NCBI GenBank assembly: GCA_900539945.1
Contig: UQDV01000003.1
Coordinates: 62,001-126,000, forward strand
Reading direction: 5' to 3'
Length of the DNA stretch: 64,000 bases
From: an uncultured Faecalibacterium sp.
GTDB taxonomy: Bacteria; Bacillota; Clostridia; Oscillospirales; Ruminococcaceae
The position numbers and the translations under genes were made by a program. Below are positions 43,349-52,139 of this stretch, one piece after another. Position 1 is the stretch's first letter. Each line of letters opens with the position of its first letter. The notes beneath the pieces are model-generated. The model saw only the letters and a program-made list of their open reading frames with translations, was not told the DNA's origin and searched no databases.

Positions 43349-43755
43349 TGAACAAGTTCATGCTGAATATCACGGCCTCCAGCGGTGAGTTCTATCAGGG
43401 CGACTGTGAGGACCTCGTGCTGCCCACCGGCGACGGTGTGTATGGCGTGCAGGCCGGGCACAACCCCGTGCTGGTGGCCATCCACATGGGCATCCTGCAC
43501 TTTGAAGTGAACGGCGAAGCCCGCGACATTCTGGTGGGTGACGGCATTGCCGAGGTGACCCCCGCGTATGTGATGGTGCTGGTGGACAGCGCCGAGCGCC
43601 CGGAGGATATCGACAAGAACCGTGCCGAGGCGGCCCGCATCCGTGCGGAAGAGCGCCTGCAGCACCAGAAGAGCATGCATGAATATTATCAGAGCCAGAT
43701 CGCACTGCAGCGTGCCATGCAGCGTCTGCAGGCTGCATCCAAGTACAAGCGCTGA
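43348..43755 (+). CDS. atpC: ATP synthase F1 subunit epsilon
   Basis: Epsilon sits at the foot of gamma and can inhibit hydrolysis. The 135-residue protein has the N-terminal beta sandwich (LPTGDGVYGVQAGHNPVLVAI) and a C-terminal helical hairpin. It is the last gene of the operon, followed by a strong terminator. Confidence 0.94.
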
Positions 43756-43768
43756 GACCTGAACCCGC

Positions 43769-43818
43769 AAAAACACCCGCTTTTCTGGGGAATTTTCCCC
43801 GGAGAACGGGTGTTTTTT
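43769..43818 (+). terminator. Terminator of the atp operon
   Basis: AACACCCG and CGGGTGTT form the outer stem with an inner GGGGAA/TTCCCC pairing, followed by TTTTTT. Confidence 0.92.
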
Positions 43819-43838
43819 GTTGTGCGGGGCCGGAGGTC

Positions 43839-43879
43839 TTGACAGGAAGTGCTCAATGTGATATGATTTTGATATCACA
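43839..43879 (+). promoter_or_regulatory. Promoter with overlapping palindromic operator for the SPFH gene
   Basis: TTGACA (43839-43844), 17 bases, TATGAT (43862-43867). A perfect inverted repeat, TGTGATAT / ATATCACA with a 7-base centre (43857-43879), covers the -10 box, an ideal place for a repressor. Confidence 0.75.
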
Positions 43880-43916
43880 AAGAAACGCTTCCGACCCTGA
43901 TAAGGAGGGACTTGTT

Positions 43917-44954
43917 ATGGAAGAGAAAATTTTGAATACCCGCAAAAACGGCATGGCGGTGCTGCTGTTGACCCTGCTGGGCTATGTGGCATCCATTGCC
44001 CTGTTTATTTACAGCATCACCCTGCTGGATGCAGACCGGATGCTTTTGGGCTTGCCGCTGCTGGTTTTGTCCATTGCGTACTTCATCGCAGGCATCTTCC
44101 TGTTCTGCGGTTTGAAGGTGCTCAAGCCGCAGGAAGCGCTGGTGCTCACCCTGTTTGGTGATTACATTGGCACCCTGAAGGGACAGGGCTTTTACTGGGT
44201 GAACCCCTTCTGCACCGCTGTCAACCCTGCCGCCGGTACCCGCCTGAGCCAGAGCGGCGATGTGAACAGCAAGGAAACCAGCGTGGCTGCGCTGTTTGGC
44301 CAGAGCGGCCAGAATGCCCAGGTCAGTGCCGAATCCATGAGCAGAAAGATCTCCCTGAAAATGATGACCCTGAACAACTCCCGGCAGAAGATCAACGACT
44401 GCCTGGGCAACCCGGTGGAGATCGGCATTGCGGTGATCTGGCGGGTCACCGACACCGCCAAGGCCGTGTTCAACGTAGACAACTACAAGGAGTATCTCTC
44501 CCTGCAGTGCGACAGCGCCCTGCGCAATGTGGTGCGGGTGTACCCCTATGATGTGGCCCCCAATGTGGATACCACCGGCGACGGTGTGGCCGATGAGGGC
44601 AGCCTGCGCGGCTCCTCCGAAGTGGTGGCGGCCCGCATCCGCGACGAGATCCAGAAGAATGTGGCCGAAGCCGGCATCGAGGTGGTAGAAGCCCGCATCA
44701 CCTATCTGGCCTATGCGCCGGAGATCGCAGCGGTCATGCTGCAGCGCCAGCAGGCCAGTGCCATCATCGACGCCCGCAAGATGATTGTGGACGGTGCCGT
44801 GGGCATGGTGGAAATGGCACTGGACCGTCTGAACGAAAACAAGGTGGTAGAGCTGGATGACGAGCGCAAGGCAGCCATGGTGTCCAACCTGCTGGTGGTG
44901 CTGTGCGGCAACCGCGACGCCCAGCCCATCGTGAACAGCGGCAGCCTGTACTGA
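43917..44954 (+). CDS. SPFH (band 7) domain membrane protein
   Basis: The 345-residue protein has two N-terminal helices (residues about 13-35 and 43-65), then an SPFH domain ([30 protein letters not shown], later [20 protein letters not shown] and [21 protein letters not shown]). SPFH proteins scaffold membrane microdomains or respond to envelope stress; no specific role can be assigned. AAGGAGGG precedes the ATG. It is coupled to the ribbon-helix-helix gene that overlaps its stop. Confidence 0.92.
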   Translation: MEEKILNTRKNGMAVLLLTLLGYVASIALFIYSITLLDADRMLLGLPLLVLSIAYFIAGIFLFCGLKVLKPQEALVLTLFGDYIGTLKGQGFYWVNPFCTAVNPAAGTRLSQSGDVNSKETSVAALFGQSGQNAQVSAESMSRKISLKMMTLNNSRQKINDCLGNPVEIGIAVIWRVTDTAKAVFNVDNYKEYLSLQCDSALRNVVRVYPYDVAPNVDTTGDGVADEGSLRGSSEVVAARIRDEIQKNVAEAGIEVVEARITYLAYAPEIAAVMLQRQQASAIIDARKMIVDGAVGMVEMALDRLNENKVVELDDERKAAMVSNLLVVLCGNRDAQPIVNSGSLY

Positions 44955-45154
44955 TGGCCGAGCCAAAAAAGCAGGTACCCCTGCGCCTGAACGCCAAACT
45001 CTACGATGCCCTTGCTGCCTGGGCAGAGGATGATTTCCGCTCGGTGAACGGACAGATCGAATATCTGCTCACCGAGTGTGTGCGCCAGCGCAAGAAGAAC
45101 GGGAAATATGTTTCAGACCAGATCGACGTACCGCCGGAACTGGACCTGAAATAA
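44954..45154 (+). CDS. Arc-type ribbon-helix-helix DNA-binding protein
   Basis: This 66-residue protein begins with [35 protein letters not shown], the beta strand and two helices of the Arc/CopG fold, followed by a basic stretch (RQRKKNGK). Its start overlaps the stop of the SPFH gene. A ribbon-helix-helix dimer would bind a short palindrome such as the one over the SPFH promoter, so autoregulation is a reasonable inference. Confidence 0.85.
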   Translation: MAEPKKQVPLRLNAKLYDALAAWAEDDFRSVNGQIEYLLTECVRQRKKNGKYVSDQIDVPPELDLK

Positions 45155-45173
45155 AACAGACGAACCAGCCCCG

Positions 45174-45208
45174 GCTGTGGAAGGTAGTTTTCCATAGCCG
45201 GGGCCGGT
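45174..45208 (+). terminator. Hairpin terminator after the SPFH operon
   Basis: ACCAGCCCCGGCTGTGGAA and TTCCATAGCCGGGGCCGGT form a long stem with two mismatches around GGTAGTT. The T tract after it is weak. Confidence 0.6.
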
Positions 45209-45263
45209 TGCGTTTATGTGACAGAAAAACATGAAAAAAACAGGAAAGATGAAATAAAATCTA

Positions 45264-45292
45264 TTGACAGTTGCGGAGTTGTGACGCATAAT
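45264..45292 (+). promoter_or_regulatory. Promoter of the LCP gene
   Basis: TTGACA (45264-45269), 17 bases, CATAAT (45287-45292). Confidence 0.72.
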
Positions 45293-45355
45293 AAATGAAT
45301 GAGATGCTCTGGAATCCCAGAGCGTTTCGGACCAAAGCAAGGAGCAGCGATCCCG

Positions 45356-46357
45356 TTGAAGGAACAAGAACAAAAAAACAAGACGGTTTTTCATGCTGTA
45401 GCAGCATTGCTGGCCGTTCTGGCGGTCGTGCTGGTACTGTACGGCGGGGGCCGCTGGCTGGAGAAACGGGCAGAAAAGCCGGAGACCCGCACCCAGCTGC
45501 CCCAGGCCGACCAGGAGACTGTGGAAGTGGACGGCGTGACCTACCGCAAAAAGAGCCGCCTGACCACGATCCTGGTCATGGGCGTGGACCACGACACCCA
45601 GGACAGCTACGAGTACCGCAAGGCCGGCCAGGCCGACTTTCTGCGGTTGGTAGTACTGGATGACGCGGACAAGACGGTGCAGCAGTTGCAGATCGACCGC
45701 GATACCATGACCTCCGTGACGGTGCTGGGCCTGTTGGGGGACCGCTACGAGCCGGTGACCCAGCAGATCTGTCTGGGTTATGCCTTTGGCGATGGCCGCC
45801 AGACCAGCTGCGAGGTGACCGTGGAAGCAGTGGGAAACCTGCTGGGCGGACAGACCATCGACCAGTATCTGGCCATGGGGCTGGACGGCATTTCCACCCT
45901 GAACGATCTGGCAGGCGGTGTGACCGTGACGCTGGAGGATGATTTCTCCGCCATCGACCCGGCCATGACCAAGGGTACGACCCTCACGCTGCAGGGCGAG
46001 CAGGCCGAGACCTATGTCCGCTCCCGCCGCAGTGTCGGTGTAGGCACCAACGAGGCCCGCATGGCGCGGCAGGAAAGCTACATCCGACAGCTGTCGGTGC
46101 AGCTGGATGAAAAACTGCAGAAGGATCAGAACTTTGCCGTGGACGCCTACGACGCCCTGCAGCCCTACCTGACCACCAGCATGGCCAAAGGTCAGCTGGT
46201 GAACGAGGCCTGGGCGGCAAAGGACTACACCCGGCTGGACACCATCAAACCGGATGGCACCTATCAGGTCGGGGAGGATGGCTTTATGGAGTTTTATCCG
46301 GATGCCGATGCGTTGCAGCAGGCGGTGCTGCAGTTGTTTTACGAAAAAGTTGAATAA
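45356..46357 (+). CDS. LytR-CpsA-Psr (LCP) family protein
   Basis: LCP enzymes transfer lipid-linked glycopolymers onto peptidoglycan outside the membrane. The 333-residue protein has one N-terminal helix (residues about 12-32) and an LCP domain: TTILVMGVD, GQADFLRLVVLDDADKTV, the LQIDRDTM motif with the conserved Arg-Asp, the IDQYLAMGLDGISTLNDLAGGVTVTL segment and the YVRSRRSV Arg pair. I choose the TTG at 45356 (AAGGAG 11 bases upstream) because the longer ATG frame at 45299 overlaps the promoter. It opens a surface-polysaccharide regulatory cluster. Confidence 0.87.
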   Translation: MKEQEQKNKTVFHAVAALLAVLAVVLVLYGGGRWLEKRAEKPETRTQLPQADQETVEVDGVTYRKKSRLTTILVMGVDHDTQDSYEYRKAGQADFLRLVVLDDADKTVQQLQIDRDTMTSVTVLGLLGDRYEPVTQQICLGYAFGDGRQTSCEVTVEAVGNLLGGQTIDQYLAMGLDGISTLNDLAGGVTVTLEDDFSAIDPAMTKGTTLTLQGEQAETYVRSRRSVGVGTNEARMARQESYIRQLSVQLDEKLQKDQNFAVDAYDALQPYLTTSMAKGQLVNEAWAAKDYTRLDTIKPDGTYQVGEDGFMEFYPDADALQQAVLQLFYEKVE

Positions 46358-46430
46358 GCGTGCCCAAGACACGTTTATGATAAAGACGCTCTCAAAGCCG
46401 AGAGAACTGGTCTGAAAGGGGTATATTCTT

Positions 46431-47036
46431 ATGAAAATGAAAAAGATCGTTTGCGCCATGGTTTCCGCAGCTCTGCTGGTGAGCATGGCTGCCGCTACCG
46501 CTTTTGCTGTGGAGTCTGTGCCCAGCAAGACTGGCACCGATGCCGATGCAGGCAAGACTGAGGTCTCTGCTTCCGGTTCTGTCAGCAGCGAGGGCCTGCA
46601 GGTGGAGGTCAAGACCACGGAGGACTCCAGTAAGGAAGAGACCCAGCTGAAGGGCGAGGGCGTGGAGAAGTACCTGACTGCAGAGGCTGTGGATGCAGCT
46701 GCGAAGATCCTGGGCAGTGAGAAGGACGCCGTGACCGTCAGCGAGATCAAGGAAATCAAGGTCTCCGGCTACAAGACCGGCATGGACAAGATCACCGTCA
46801 AGGTCCCCATGGCAGCTCTGCCGGAGAGCGGCACCACCGTTGCCGTGATCATCCGTGTCAAGACCCCCAACGGCAAGATCGTCAACCTGCCTCTGGCCGG
46901 TGTGGTCGTGGAGGAGACCGTTGTGGTGAACGGTGTGGCCCGTAAGGTCCGTAAGGTCCAGCTGGAGCTGGATGCCACTACCATGATCAACCTGCAGGCA
47001 GGCAAGGCCTACATTGCAGCTGTGACCAGGAAGTAA
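46431..47036 (+). CDS. Secreted protein of unknown function
   Basis: The 201-residue protein has a Sec signal peptide (MKMKKIVCAMVSAALLVSMA, cleavage expected after AFA near residue 25). A Ser/Thr/Glu-rich linker follows, and then a C-terminal domain of alternating beta strands (DKITVKVPMAAL, VAVIIRV, KIVNLPLAGVVVEETVVVNG). There is no lipobox and no cell-wall sorting motif. AAAGGGG precedes the ATG. It lies between the LCP gene and the Wzz/kinase genes, so an envelope role is likely; I do not recognise the family. Confidence 0.85.
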   Translation: MKMKKIVCAMVSAALLVSMAAATAFAVESVPSKTGTDADAGKTEVSASGSVSSEGLQVEVKTTEDSSKEETQLKGEGVEKYLTAEAVDAAAKILGSEKDAVTVSEIKEIKVSGYKTGMDKITVKVPMAALPESGTTVAVIIRVKTPNGKIVNLPLAGVVVEETVVVNGVARKVRKVQLELDATTMINLQAGKAYIAAVTRK

Positions 47037-47056
47037 AAACAGAACGACTTTGTCCT

Positions 47057-47094
47057 GCGGCGCTCTCTTCCGAAAAAGAGGACGCCGCATTTTT
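47057..47094 (+). terminator. Terminator after the secreted-protein gene
   Basis: GCGGCG and CGCCGC with inner CTCTT/AAGAG, followed by TTTTT. Confidence 0.82.
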
Positions 47095-47131
47095 CACGGA
47101 GAAAGCCAAGGGATTTTAAAGGAGCAACGAA

Positions 47132-47947
47132 GTGCAGCGAGATACTTTAACGCAGGAACCTTATCGTTCCGAGGTGCGGCCGCAGCAGGAAGAAGATACC
47201 ATTGATCTTCTGGAACTTTGCATGGGCCTGCTGGACCACTGGAAGTTTATTGCGGCAGCCGCAGCAGGAATGGTGCTGGCAGCACTCTATACCTTTTTGC
47301 TGGTGACCCCCCTCTACAAGGCCACCTCTACCATCTATGTGGTCAGCCGCAACGACTCGGTGCTGAACCTGTCGGATATTCAGATCGGCAGCGCCCTGAC
47401 CAGCGACTACATCAAGGTGTTTGAGATGTGGGAGGTGCACGAAAAGGTCATCAGTGCACTGGATCTGGACTATACCTATACCCAGATGGACAACATGCTC
47501 AGCGTGACCAATGCCAACGACACCCGTATGCTGGACATTACGGTGACCGATGCAGACCCCGAAGAGGCTGCAGCCATTGCCAATGAGTATGCTGAGGTGG
47601 GCGCAAGCTACATTGCGGAGAAGATGAAGACCGACGAGCCCACCATCATGTCCTCGGCCCGGGTACCGGCCAACCCCTTCAGCCCCAGCAAGACCAAGAA
47701 CATCCTGCTGGGCTTCCTGGCAGGCTTTGTGCTGGCTTGCGGTGTTGTGGTGCTGCGGGTGCTGCTGGACGATACCTATAAATCCGCTGAGGAGATCCGC
47801 AAGTACACCGGCATGGTGGTGCTGGCCTCTGTGCCCCTGGTGGGTGGCACCGAGCCCAAAAAGGGCAGCAACTTCCAGCGCCGCATGAAGCGCCTGAGCA
47901 AAGATATTTGCCGCCGTGTGGGCGGAAAGGCCGGGAGGAACGCATGA
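47132..47947 (+). CDS. Wzz-type chain-length regulator / tyrosine kinase activator (CapA/YveK-like)
   Basis: The 271-residue protein has two membrane helices (about 38-60 and 185-205) enclosing an extracytoplasmic Wzz domain. A proline motif before the second helix (VPANPFSPSK) is typical of activators of Gram-positive BY-kinases. The GTG start has AAAGGAG 7 bases upstream. It overlaps the kinase gene by 4 bases and regulates it and polymer length. Confidence 0.9.
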   Translation: MQRDTLTQEPYRSEVRPQQEEDTIDLLELCMGLLDHWKFIAAAAAGMVLAALYTFLLVTPLYKATSTIYVVSRNDSVLNLSDIQIGSALTSDYIKVFEMWEVHEKVISALDLDYTYTQMDNMLSVTNANDTRMLDITVTDADPEEAAAIANEYAEVGASYIAEKMKTDEPTIMSSARVPANPFSPSKTKNILLGFLAGFVLACGVVVLRVLLDDTYKSAEEIRKYTGMVVLASVPLVGGTEPKKGSNFQRRMKRLSKDICRRVGGKAGRNA

Positions 47948-48684
47948 AACAGCTGAAGATCACAAAATTTCCGGAACTGGACTATGCAGGCAGCGAGGCC
48001 TTCAACACCCTGAGCACCAACCTGTCCTTTGCAGGTGAAACTGTAAAAAAGATCATGATCACCAGCTGCCACGCTTCGGAGGGCAAGAGCTATCTGTCCA
48101 TGAATCTGATGCGGACCCTGGCCCAGCGTGGCATGAAGGTGGCCTTGGTGGACGCCGACCTGCGCCGCAGCATGGTAAACACCCAGTACGGCCTGCAGTT
48201 TGAGAACGGCCGCAACGACGACAAGGGCCTTTCCCACTTTTTGGCCGGCATGGTGGGCATGGAGGAGGTCATCTACCAGACCGACATCCCCGGTGCCCTG
48301 ATGGTTCCGGTGGGCCGGGATGTGCCCAACCCCCTGGCTCTGCTGAGCAACCATCACTTCAAGGACCTGCTGGACACCCTGGCCCAGATGGTGGATTATG
48401 TGCTGGTGGACGCCGCCCCTGTGGGCGTGGTCATTGATGCTGCCGAGATCGCAAAATCCTGCGACGGCACTCTGATCGCTGTGCAGTACAACGATGTGCG
48501 CCGCCAGGAGCTGTTGGATGTGAAGCAGCAGATCGAGCAGAGCGGCTGCCCCATCCTGGGCACGGTGCTGAACCAGGTGGATTACGACAGCTACCTGAGC
48601 CGCAAGTATTATTACCGTACCTACGGCAAATACGGCTACTATAACCGGTACTATAAGCACAATCACGCGGCTGAAAAGAAATGA
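47944..48684 (+). CDS. Bacterial tyrosine kinase (CpsD/YveL-like)
   Basis: This autophosphorylating kinase controls capsule or exopolysaccharide export. The 246-residue protein has Walker A in SCHASEGKSY, Walker A' VALVDADLRRS and Walker B YVLVDAAPV. The C terminus is a Tyr cluster (KYYYRTYGKYGYYNRYY, residues about 222-238), the phosphorylation target. Four-base overlaps join it to the activator before and the phosphatase after. Confidence 0.94.
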   Translation: MKQLKITKFPELDYAGSEAFNTLSTNLSFAGETVKKIMITSCHASEGKSYLSMNLMRTLAQRGMKVALVDADLRRSMVNTQYGLQFENGRNDDKGLSHFLAGMVGMEEVIYQTDIPGALMVPVGRDVPNPLALLSNHHFKDLLDTLAQMVDYVLVDAAPVGVVIDAAEIAKSCDGTLIAVQYNDVRRQELLDVKQQIEQSGCPILGTVLNQVDYDSYLSRKYYYRTYGKYGYYNRYYKHNHAAEKK

Positions 48685-49394
48685 GCGGCTTTACGGATTA
48701 TCACGCGCATTTCGTCTATGGTGTGGACGACGGTGCCCGCACGCGGGAAGAGATGTTTGCCATGCTGGATGCGGCGGCGGCGGATGGGGTCACCCGTCTG
48801 TTTGCCACCTCTCACAGCACGCCGGGCATGGAGCCCTTTCCGCGGGACGTGTATCAGCGGCATCTTGATTTTGCACGGGCTTACTGCGCCGAAAAGGGCT
48901 ACGACCTGATGCTGGAAAGCGGCTCGGAGCTGCTGTATACCCCGGCTGCGGCCTATGCGGCGGCCGAGCACAGCCTGATCACGCTGGGCAGCACCGACTG
49001 GGTGCTGCTGGAGTTCGTGCCCGATGTGGCGGCGGCGGAAGTGGAAACGGCCCTGCGGCAGATCACCGGCAGCGGCTACCGGGTGCTGCTGGCGCACATT
49101 GAGCGCTACCCCCGCCTTGCCCGCAGCGGTGCGCTGCCCCGCCTGAAGGAACAGTACGGCATCCGCTGTCAGGTCAATGCGGCCACGGTGCTGGAGGGCG
49201 GATTCTTTCAGCGCCGGAAGCTGGACCGCTGGCTGAAGGACGGCCTTGTGGACGCGATCTCCTCGGACGCACATAACTGCACTACCCGGGCCACCCGGAT
49301 GCAGGCGGCCTATGAGCGGCTGTGCGGCATGCTGGGACAGCCGGATGCGGATGCGCTGACTGGCAGAAACAATGCCTTGCTGCTAACTCCATAA
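48681..49394 (+). CDS. PHP-domain protein-tyrosine phosphatase (CpsB/YwqE-like)
   Basis: This manganese-dependent phosphatase reverses the kinase. The 237-residue PHP protein has the ligands DYHAHFVYGVDDG, ATSHSTPG, LESGSELLY, LLAHIERYP and ISSDAHN. Together with the two genes before it this forms the standard Wzz-kinase-phosphatase control unit. No glycosyltransferase or flippase gene follows. Confidence 0.94.
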   Translation: MSGFTDYHAHFVYGVDDGARTREEMFAMLDAAAADGVTRLFATSHSTPGMEPFPRDVYQRHLDFARAYCAEKGYDLMLESGSELLYTPAAAYAAAEHSLITLGSTDWVLLEFVPDVAAAEVETALRQITGSGYRVLLAHIERYPRLARSGALPRLKEQYGIRCQVNAATVLEGGFFQRRKLDRWLKDGLVDAISSDAHNCTTRATRMQAAYERLCGMLGQPDADALTGRNNALLLTP

Positions 49395-49408
49395 AACAGT
49401 CAGAATTG

Positions 49409-49490
49409 CCATTCTCGGGGCGGATTTCTCGTCAAAGTGCCAAAAGCACGACGAGAGTTTCCGACGGGAATGGCTTTTTGGCTTTTTTTT
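49409..49490 (+). terminator. Large terminator hairpin after the phosphatase gene
   Basis: CCATTC / GAATGG outer arms and CTCGTC / GACGAG inner arms, followed by two T runs. Confidence 0.75.
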
Positions 49491-49578
49491 GCCCGAAAGA
49501 ACTTGCTTAAAGAACGTCTGCGTGATAAAATCATAAGGAAAAGGGGAATTTGCTTACATATGTCAGGAGGTGATATGG

Positions 49579-50421
49579 ATGAAAATTCTGGTCGTAGACG
49601 ACGGACAGCTTGCGATCAATTCTCTGATCCGTATCTTGTGCAGAGTGGCACCGGATTGCGATTATATCAGTGCGATGACCACAGACGATGCGTTGACCTG
49701 GCTGCGTCAGGGTCCGATGGATGCAGCTTTTTTGAATCTGGAGATGCCGGGGATGAACGGCCTCGCCCTGGCTCGCATGATCCAGAAGATCCAGCCGCGC
49801 TGCAATCTGATCGTGGTGACGGAACATCCGGAGTATGCGCTGGAAGCCCTGCAGATCTTTGTCAGCGGCTTCCTGCTCAAACCGGCTAACGAGGCTGATG
49901 TGCGCAATGTGCTGGAAAATCTGCGGTATCCGGCCGAGGATGTGCCTGCGGGCGTCAAGGTGCAGTGCTTTGGCAACTTTGAAGTGTTCGTGGGCGGGCG
50001 TCCGCTCTCGTTCAAGCGCAGCAAGAGCAAGGAGCTGCTGGCCTATCTGGTGGACCGCAACGGTGCCACCTGCACCAACGGCGAGATGCTGGCCGTGCTC
50101 TGGGAGGACAAGCCCGACACGGCGTCCCTGCACAGCCATCTGCGCAATCTGATCTTTGACCTGAGCCACACGCTGGAGGACGCCGGCGTGCGTGGACTGC
50201 TGGTGCGCGGGCGCAGTACGCTGGCCATCGACACCAGCAAGGTGGAGTGCGATTATTACAACTTCTTGCGGGGAGACCGCTCCACCATCAGCAGCTACCG
50301 CGGTGAATATATGACCCAGTATTCCTGGGCCGAGGTCACCCGCTCGGCACTGCGCCAGCAGGCAGCAGCCAGCCAGAAAGGCGGCCTGCCCAGCTATTAC
50401 GTCCCGCCGACCGGCTTCTGA
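49579..50421 (+). CDS. Atypical response regulator: receiver domain plus SARP-like winged helix
   Basis: The 280-residue protein has an N-terminal receiver domain (ILVVDDGQ with Asp7/Asp8, EMPGMNGLALARMIQ, VVTEHPEYALEAL, FLLKPANEADV). The phosphoacceptor is Asn at residue 53 (FLNLEMP, normally FLDxxMP), so normal phosphorylation is unlikely. Residues about 127-235 form a SARP/OmpR-type winged helix (VKVQCFGNFEVFVGG, FKRSKSKELLAYLVDRNGA). No histidine kinase is adjacent. AGGAGG lies 8 bases before the ATG. It follows the polysaccharide control genes and may regulate them; that is inference. Confidence 0.87.
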   Translation: MKILVVDDGQLAINSLIRILCRVAPDCDYISAMTTDDALTWLRQGPMDAAFLNLEMPGMNGLALARMIQKIQPRCNLIVVTEHPEYALEALQIFVSGFLLKPANEADVRNVLENLRYPAEDVPAGVKVQCFGNFEVFVGGRPLSFKRSKSKELLAYLVDRNGATCTNGEMLAVLWEDKPDTASLHSHLRNLIFDLSHTLEDAGVRGLLVRGRSTLAIDTSKVECDYYNFLRGDRSTISSYRGEYMTQYSWAEVTRSALRQQAAASQKGGLPSYYVPPTGF

Positions 50422-50444
50422 GCCGACAAACTCACAGCAAAAAC

Positions 50445-50486
50445 AAAGCCCCGTGTGTTCCGCATCGTGAACACACGGGGCTTTTG
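50445..50486. terminator. Bidirectional terminator
   Basis: AAAGCCCCGTGTGTTC and GAACACACGGGGCTTT form a perfect 16-bp stem between convergent genes. Confidence 0.92.
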
Positions 50487-50499
50487 GTTTTGGGGCAAA

Positions 50500-51588
50500 T
50501 TACTGGCGGGTGTGGCTCTCCCAGCCGCTGGAGGCGACCGCCTGCTGGTCCGGGGTGCACCACATGGCCTCCACGCCGTCCAGCGACTCCACCAGCTTCT
50601 GGCCCTCTTCCAGCGGCATGCAGAACAGGCCGGTGGTCAGGCAGTCGGCCATGCCGGAGTCCGGGCACAGCACAGTCACGCTGTTGAAATAGGCAGCCGG
50701 CCACAGGGTGTCCGGGTCAATCAGGTGGTGATAGCGCTTGCCGTCCACCACAAAGTAGCGCTGGTAGTCGCCGCTGGTCACCAGTGCCATGTCGCTCATG
50801 TTGATGGCGGCCCCGAACAGGGAGTCGGTGGTGTACACCTCCGAAGCGTTCCACGGGTTCTCCACGCCGCCGGTCCACTGGCTGCCGTCGGGCTTCTTGC
50901 CAATGGCACGCAGGTTGCCGCCCACGCTTACCAGTGCGCTGGTCAGGCCCCGGGCCTGCGCGGCCTGGCACACCATTTCCACGGCGTAGCCCTTGCCCAC
51001 GCTGCCCACATCCAGCGACATCTCCGGGTCGGCCAGGTACACGGTCTTGGCCTGCTCGTCGATCACCACATTGTTGATGTCGCAGTGCTGGGCTGCGGCT
51101 TCCAGCTCCTCCTGAGTGGGCAGGGTGTTGTCGGCCTCGTTCTGGTGGCTCTCGGCGGCCTCGCGGTAGTTGTGCCAGATGTTCAGCACGCTGCCCATGG
51201 CCACGTTCAGCTTGCCGTTTGTGGTGTCGTACATCTTCTGAGCCAGCTCCAGCATGGACAGGATGCGGTCGTCCACCTGCACGGGGGCCTTGCCGGCGTT
51301 GTCGTTGATGGTTTTCACATTCACCACGCCGTCGTAGTCGTTGTAGATGTCGTACAGCTGGTTGTAAGAGATCAGGTCAGCGTGCAAGGCTTCCATCTGC
51401 TTGGTGAACTCTTCCTCGCTCTCGCAGTAGGCGATCACCTGGGTGACGGTGTCGAACACATCATAGAAGATGGTGCTGTAGCGGGTCAGCTCCTTCTGGG
51501 GCTTGGCGGCACAGCCGGCCAGCACACTCAGACAGAGCACCGCCGCCAGCAGTCCGGCGGTGAGGCGGTTGAACAGGGTGGTTTTCAT
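50500..51588 (-). CDS. apbE: FAD:protein FMN transferase (ApbE), lipoprotein
   Basis: ApbE attaches FMN covalently to Thr/Ser of extracytoplasmic flavoproteins such as Rnf and Nqr subunits. The 362-residue protein has a lipoprotein signal with lipobox LAGC (Cys near 26). The core motifs are DVFDTVTQVIAY, NGKLNVAMGSVLNIWH, SLDVGSVGKGYAVE, ALVSVGGNLRAIG and RYHHLIDPDTLWP. Its target flavoprotein is not in this window. It overlaps the upstream DUF3783 gene by 4 bases. Confidence 0.93.
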   Translation of the reverse strand: MKTTLFNRLTAGLLAAVLCLSVLAGCAAKPQKELTRYSTIFYDVFDTVTQVIAYCESEEEFTKQMEALHADLISYNQLYDIYNDYDGVVNVKTINDNAGKAPVQVDDRILSMLELAQKMYDTTNGKLNVAMGSVLNIWHNYREAAESHQNEADNTLPTQEELEAAAQHCDINNVVIDEQAKTVYLADPEMSLDVGSVGKGYAVEMVCQAAQARGLTSALVSVGGNLRAIGKKPDGSQWTGGVENPWNASEVYTTDSLFGAAINMSDMALVTSGDYQRYFVVDGKRYHHLIDPDTLWPAAYFNSVTVLCPDSGMADCLTTGLFCMPLEEGQKLVESLDGVEAMWCTPDQQAVASSGWESHTRQ

Positions 51589-52007
51589 CGGGTCTGGTTC
51601 TCCTTTGCTGCGGTAAAGGCGGTGTGCTCTTCCTGCAGGTGGGCCAGCAGGTCGCCGAACACCCAGTTGCGGTTGGCGGGGGTCACCACGGCCTTGAGGG
51701 GGATGTTTACCTGCGCCTGCTTCATCAGGTCCAGCAGGGTGTCCACGTCCTTGTCCTTGAAGTTGGCCAGCACCAGAGCGGACGGGTAAGCCCCCGGCTC
51801 CAGCACCAGCGTGCGGGCGGATCTGGTCTCCACTTCACCCAGCAGCTGCGCCACGGTCTTGCCGGCGTCGGCAGGGGACACGGGCAGGACCTTCATGCCA
51901 AAGGCAGGGGCCATGCCGTCCAGCTTGCCGCGGTCGCCGGCGGAAAGGTTCCAGCCCAGCGCCAGCGGCACCCCGGCATTCTGGTTGCGTGCAATATGTG
52001 CTTTCAT
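51585..52007 (-). CDS. DUF3783 domain protein
   Basis: The 140-residue protein ends with the DUF3783-like segment LIKAVVTPANRNW-type helix (KAVVTPANRNWVFGDLLAHL, residues about 105-124) typical of this small Firmicute family. The preceding part has a TLVLEP...NF pattern. Function is not known. It forms a two-gene operon with apbE. Confidence 0.75.
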   Translation of the reverse strand: MKAHIARNQNAGVPLALGWNLSAGDRGKLDGMAPAFGMKVLPVSPADAGKTVAQLLGEVETRSARTLVLEPGAYPSALVLANFKDKDVDTLLDLMKQAQVNIPLKAVVTPANRNWVFGDLLAHLQEEHTAFTAAKENQTR

Positions 52008-52093
52008 TGAAAATACCTCGTTTCAGAAGTAAACTGCAAAATACACTATAGTATAACACAAAAACGCGGAAAAGAAAATGAGGAACTGGCACG

Positions 52094-52127
52094 CAAAAAA
52101 GGCAGCGACCGCAGCCACTGCCTTTTG
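52094..52127 (-). terminator. Terminator of the DAHP synthase gene
   Basis: On the minus strand AAGGCAG and CTGCCTT flank a 12-base loop, with TTTT after. Confidence 0.85.
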
Positions 52128-52139
52128 GAACGCGCAGGC

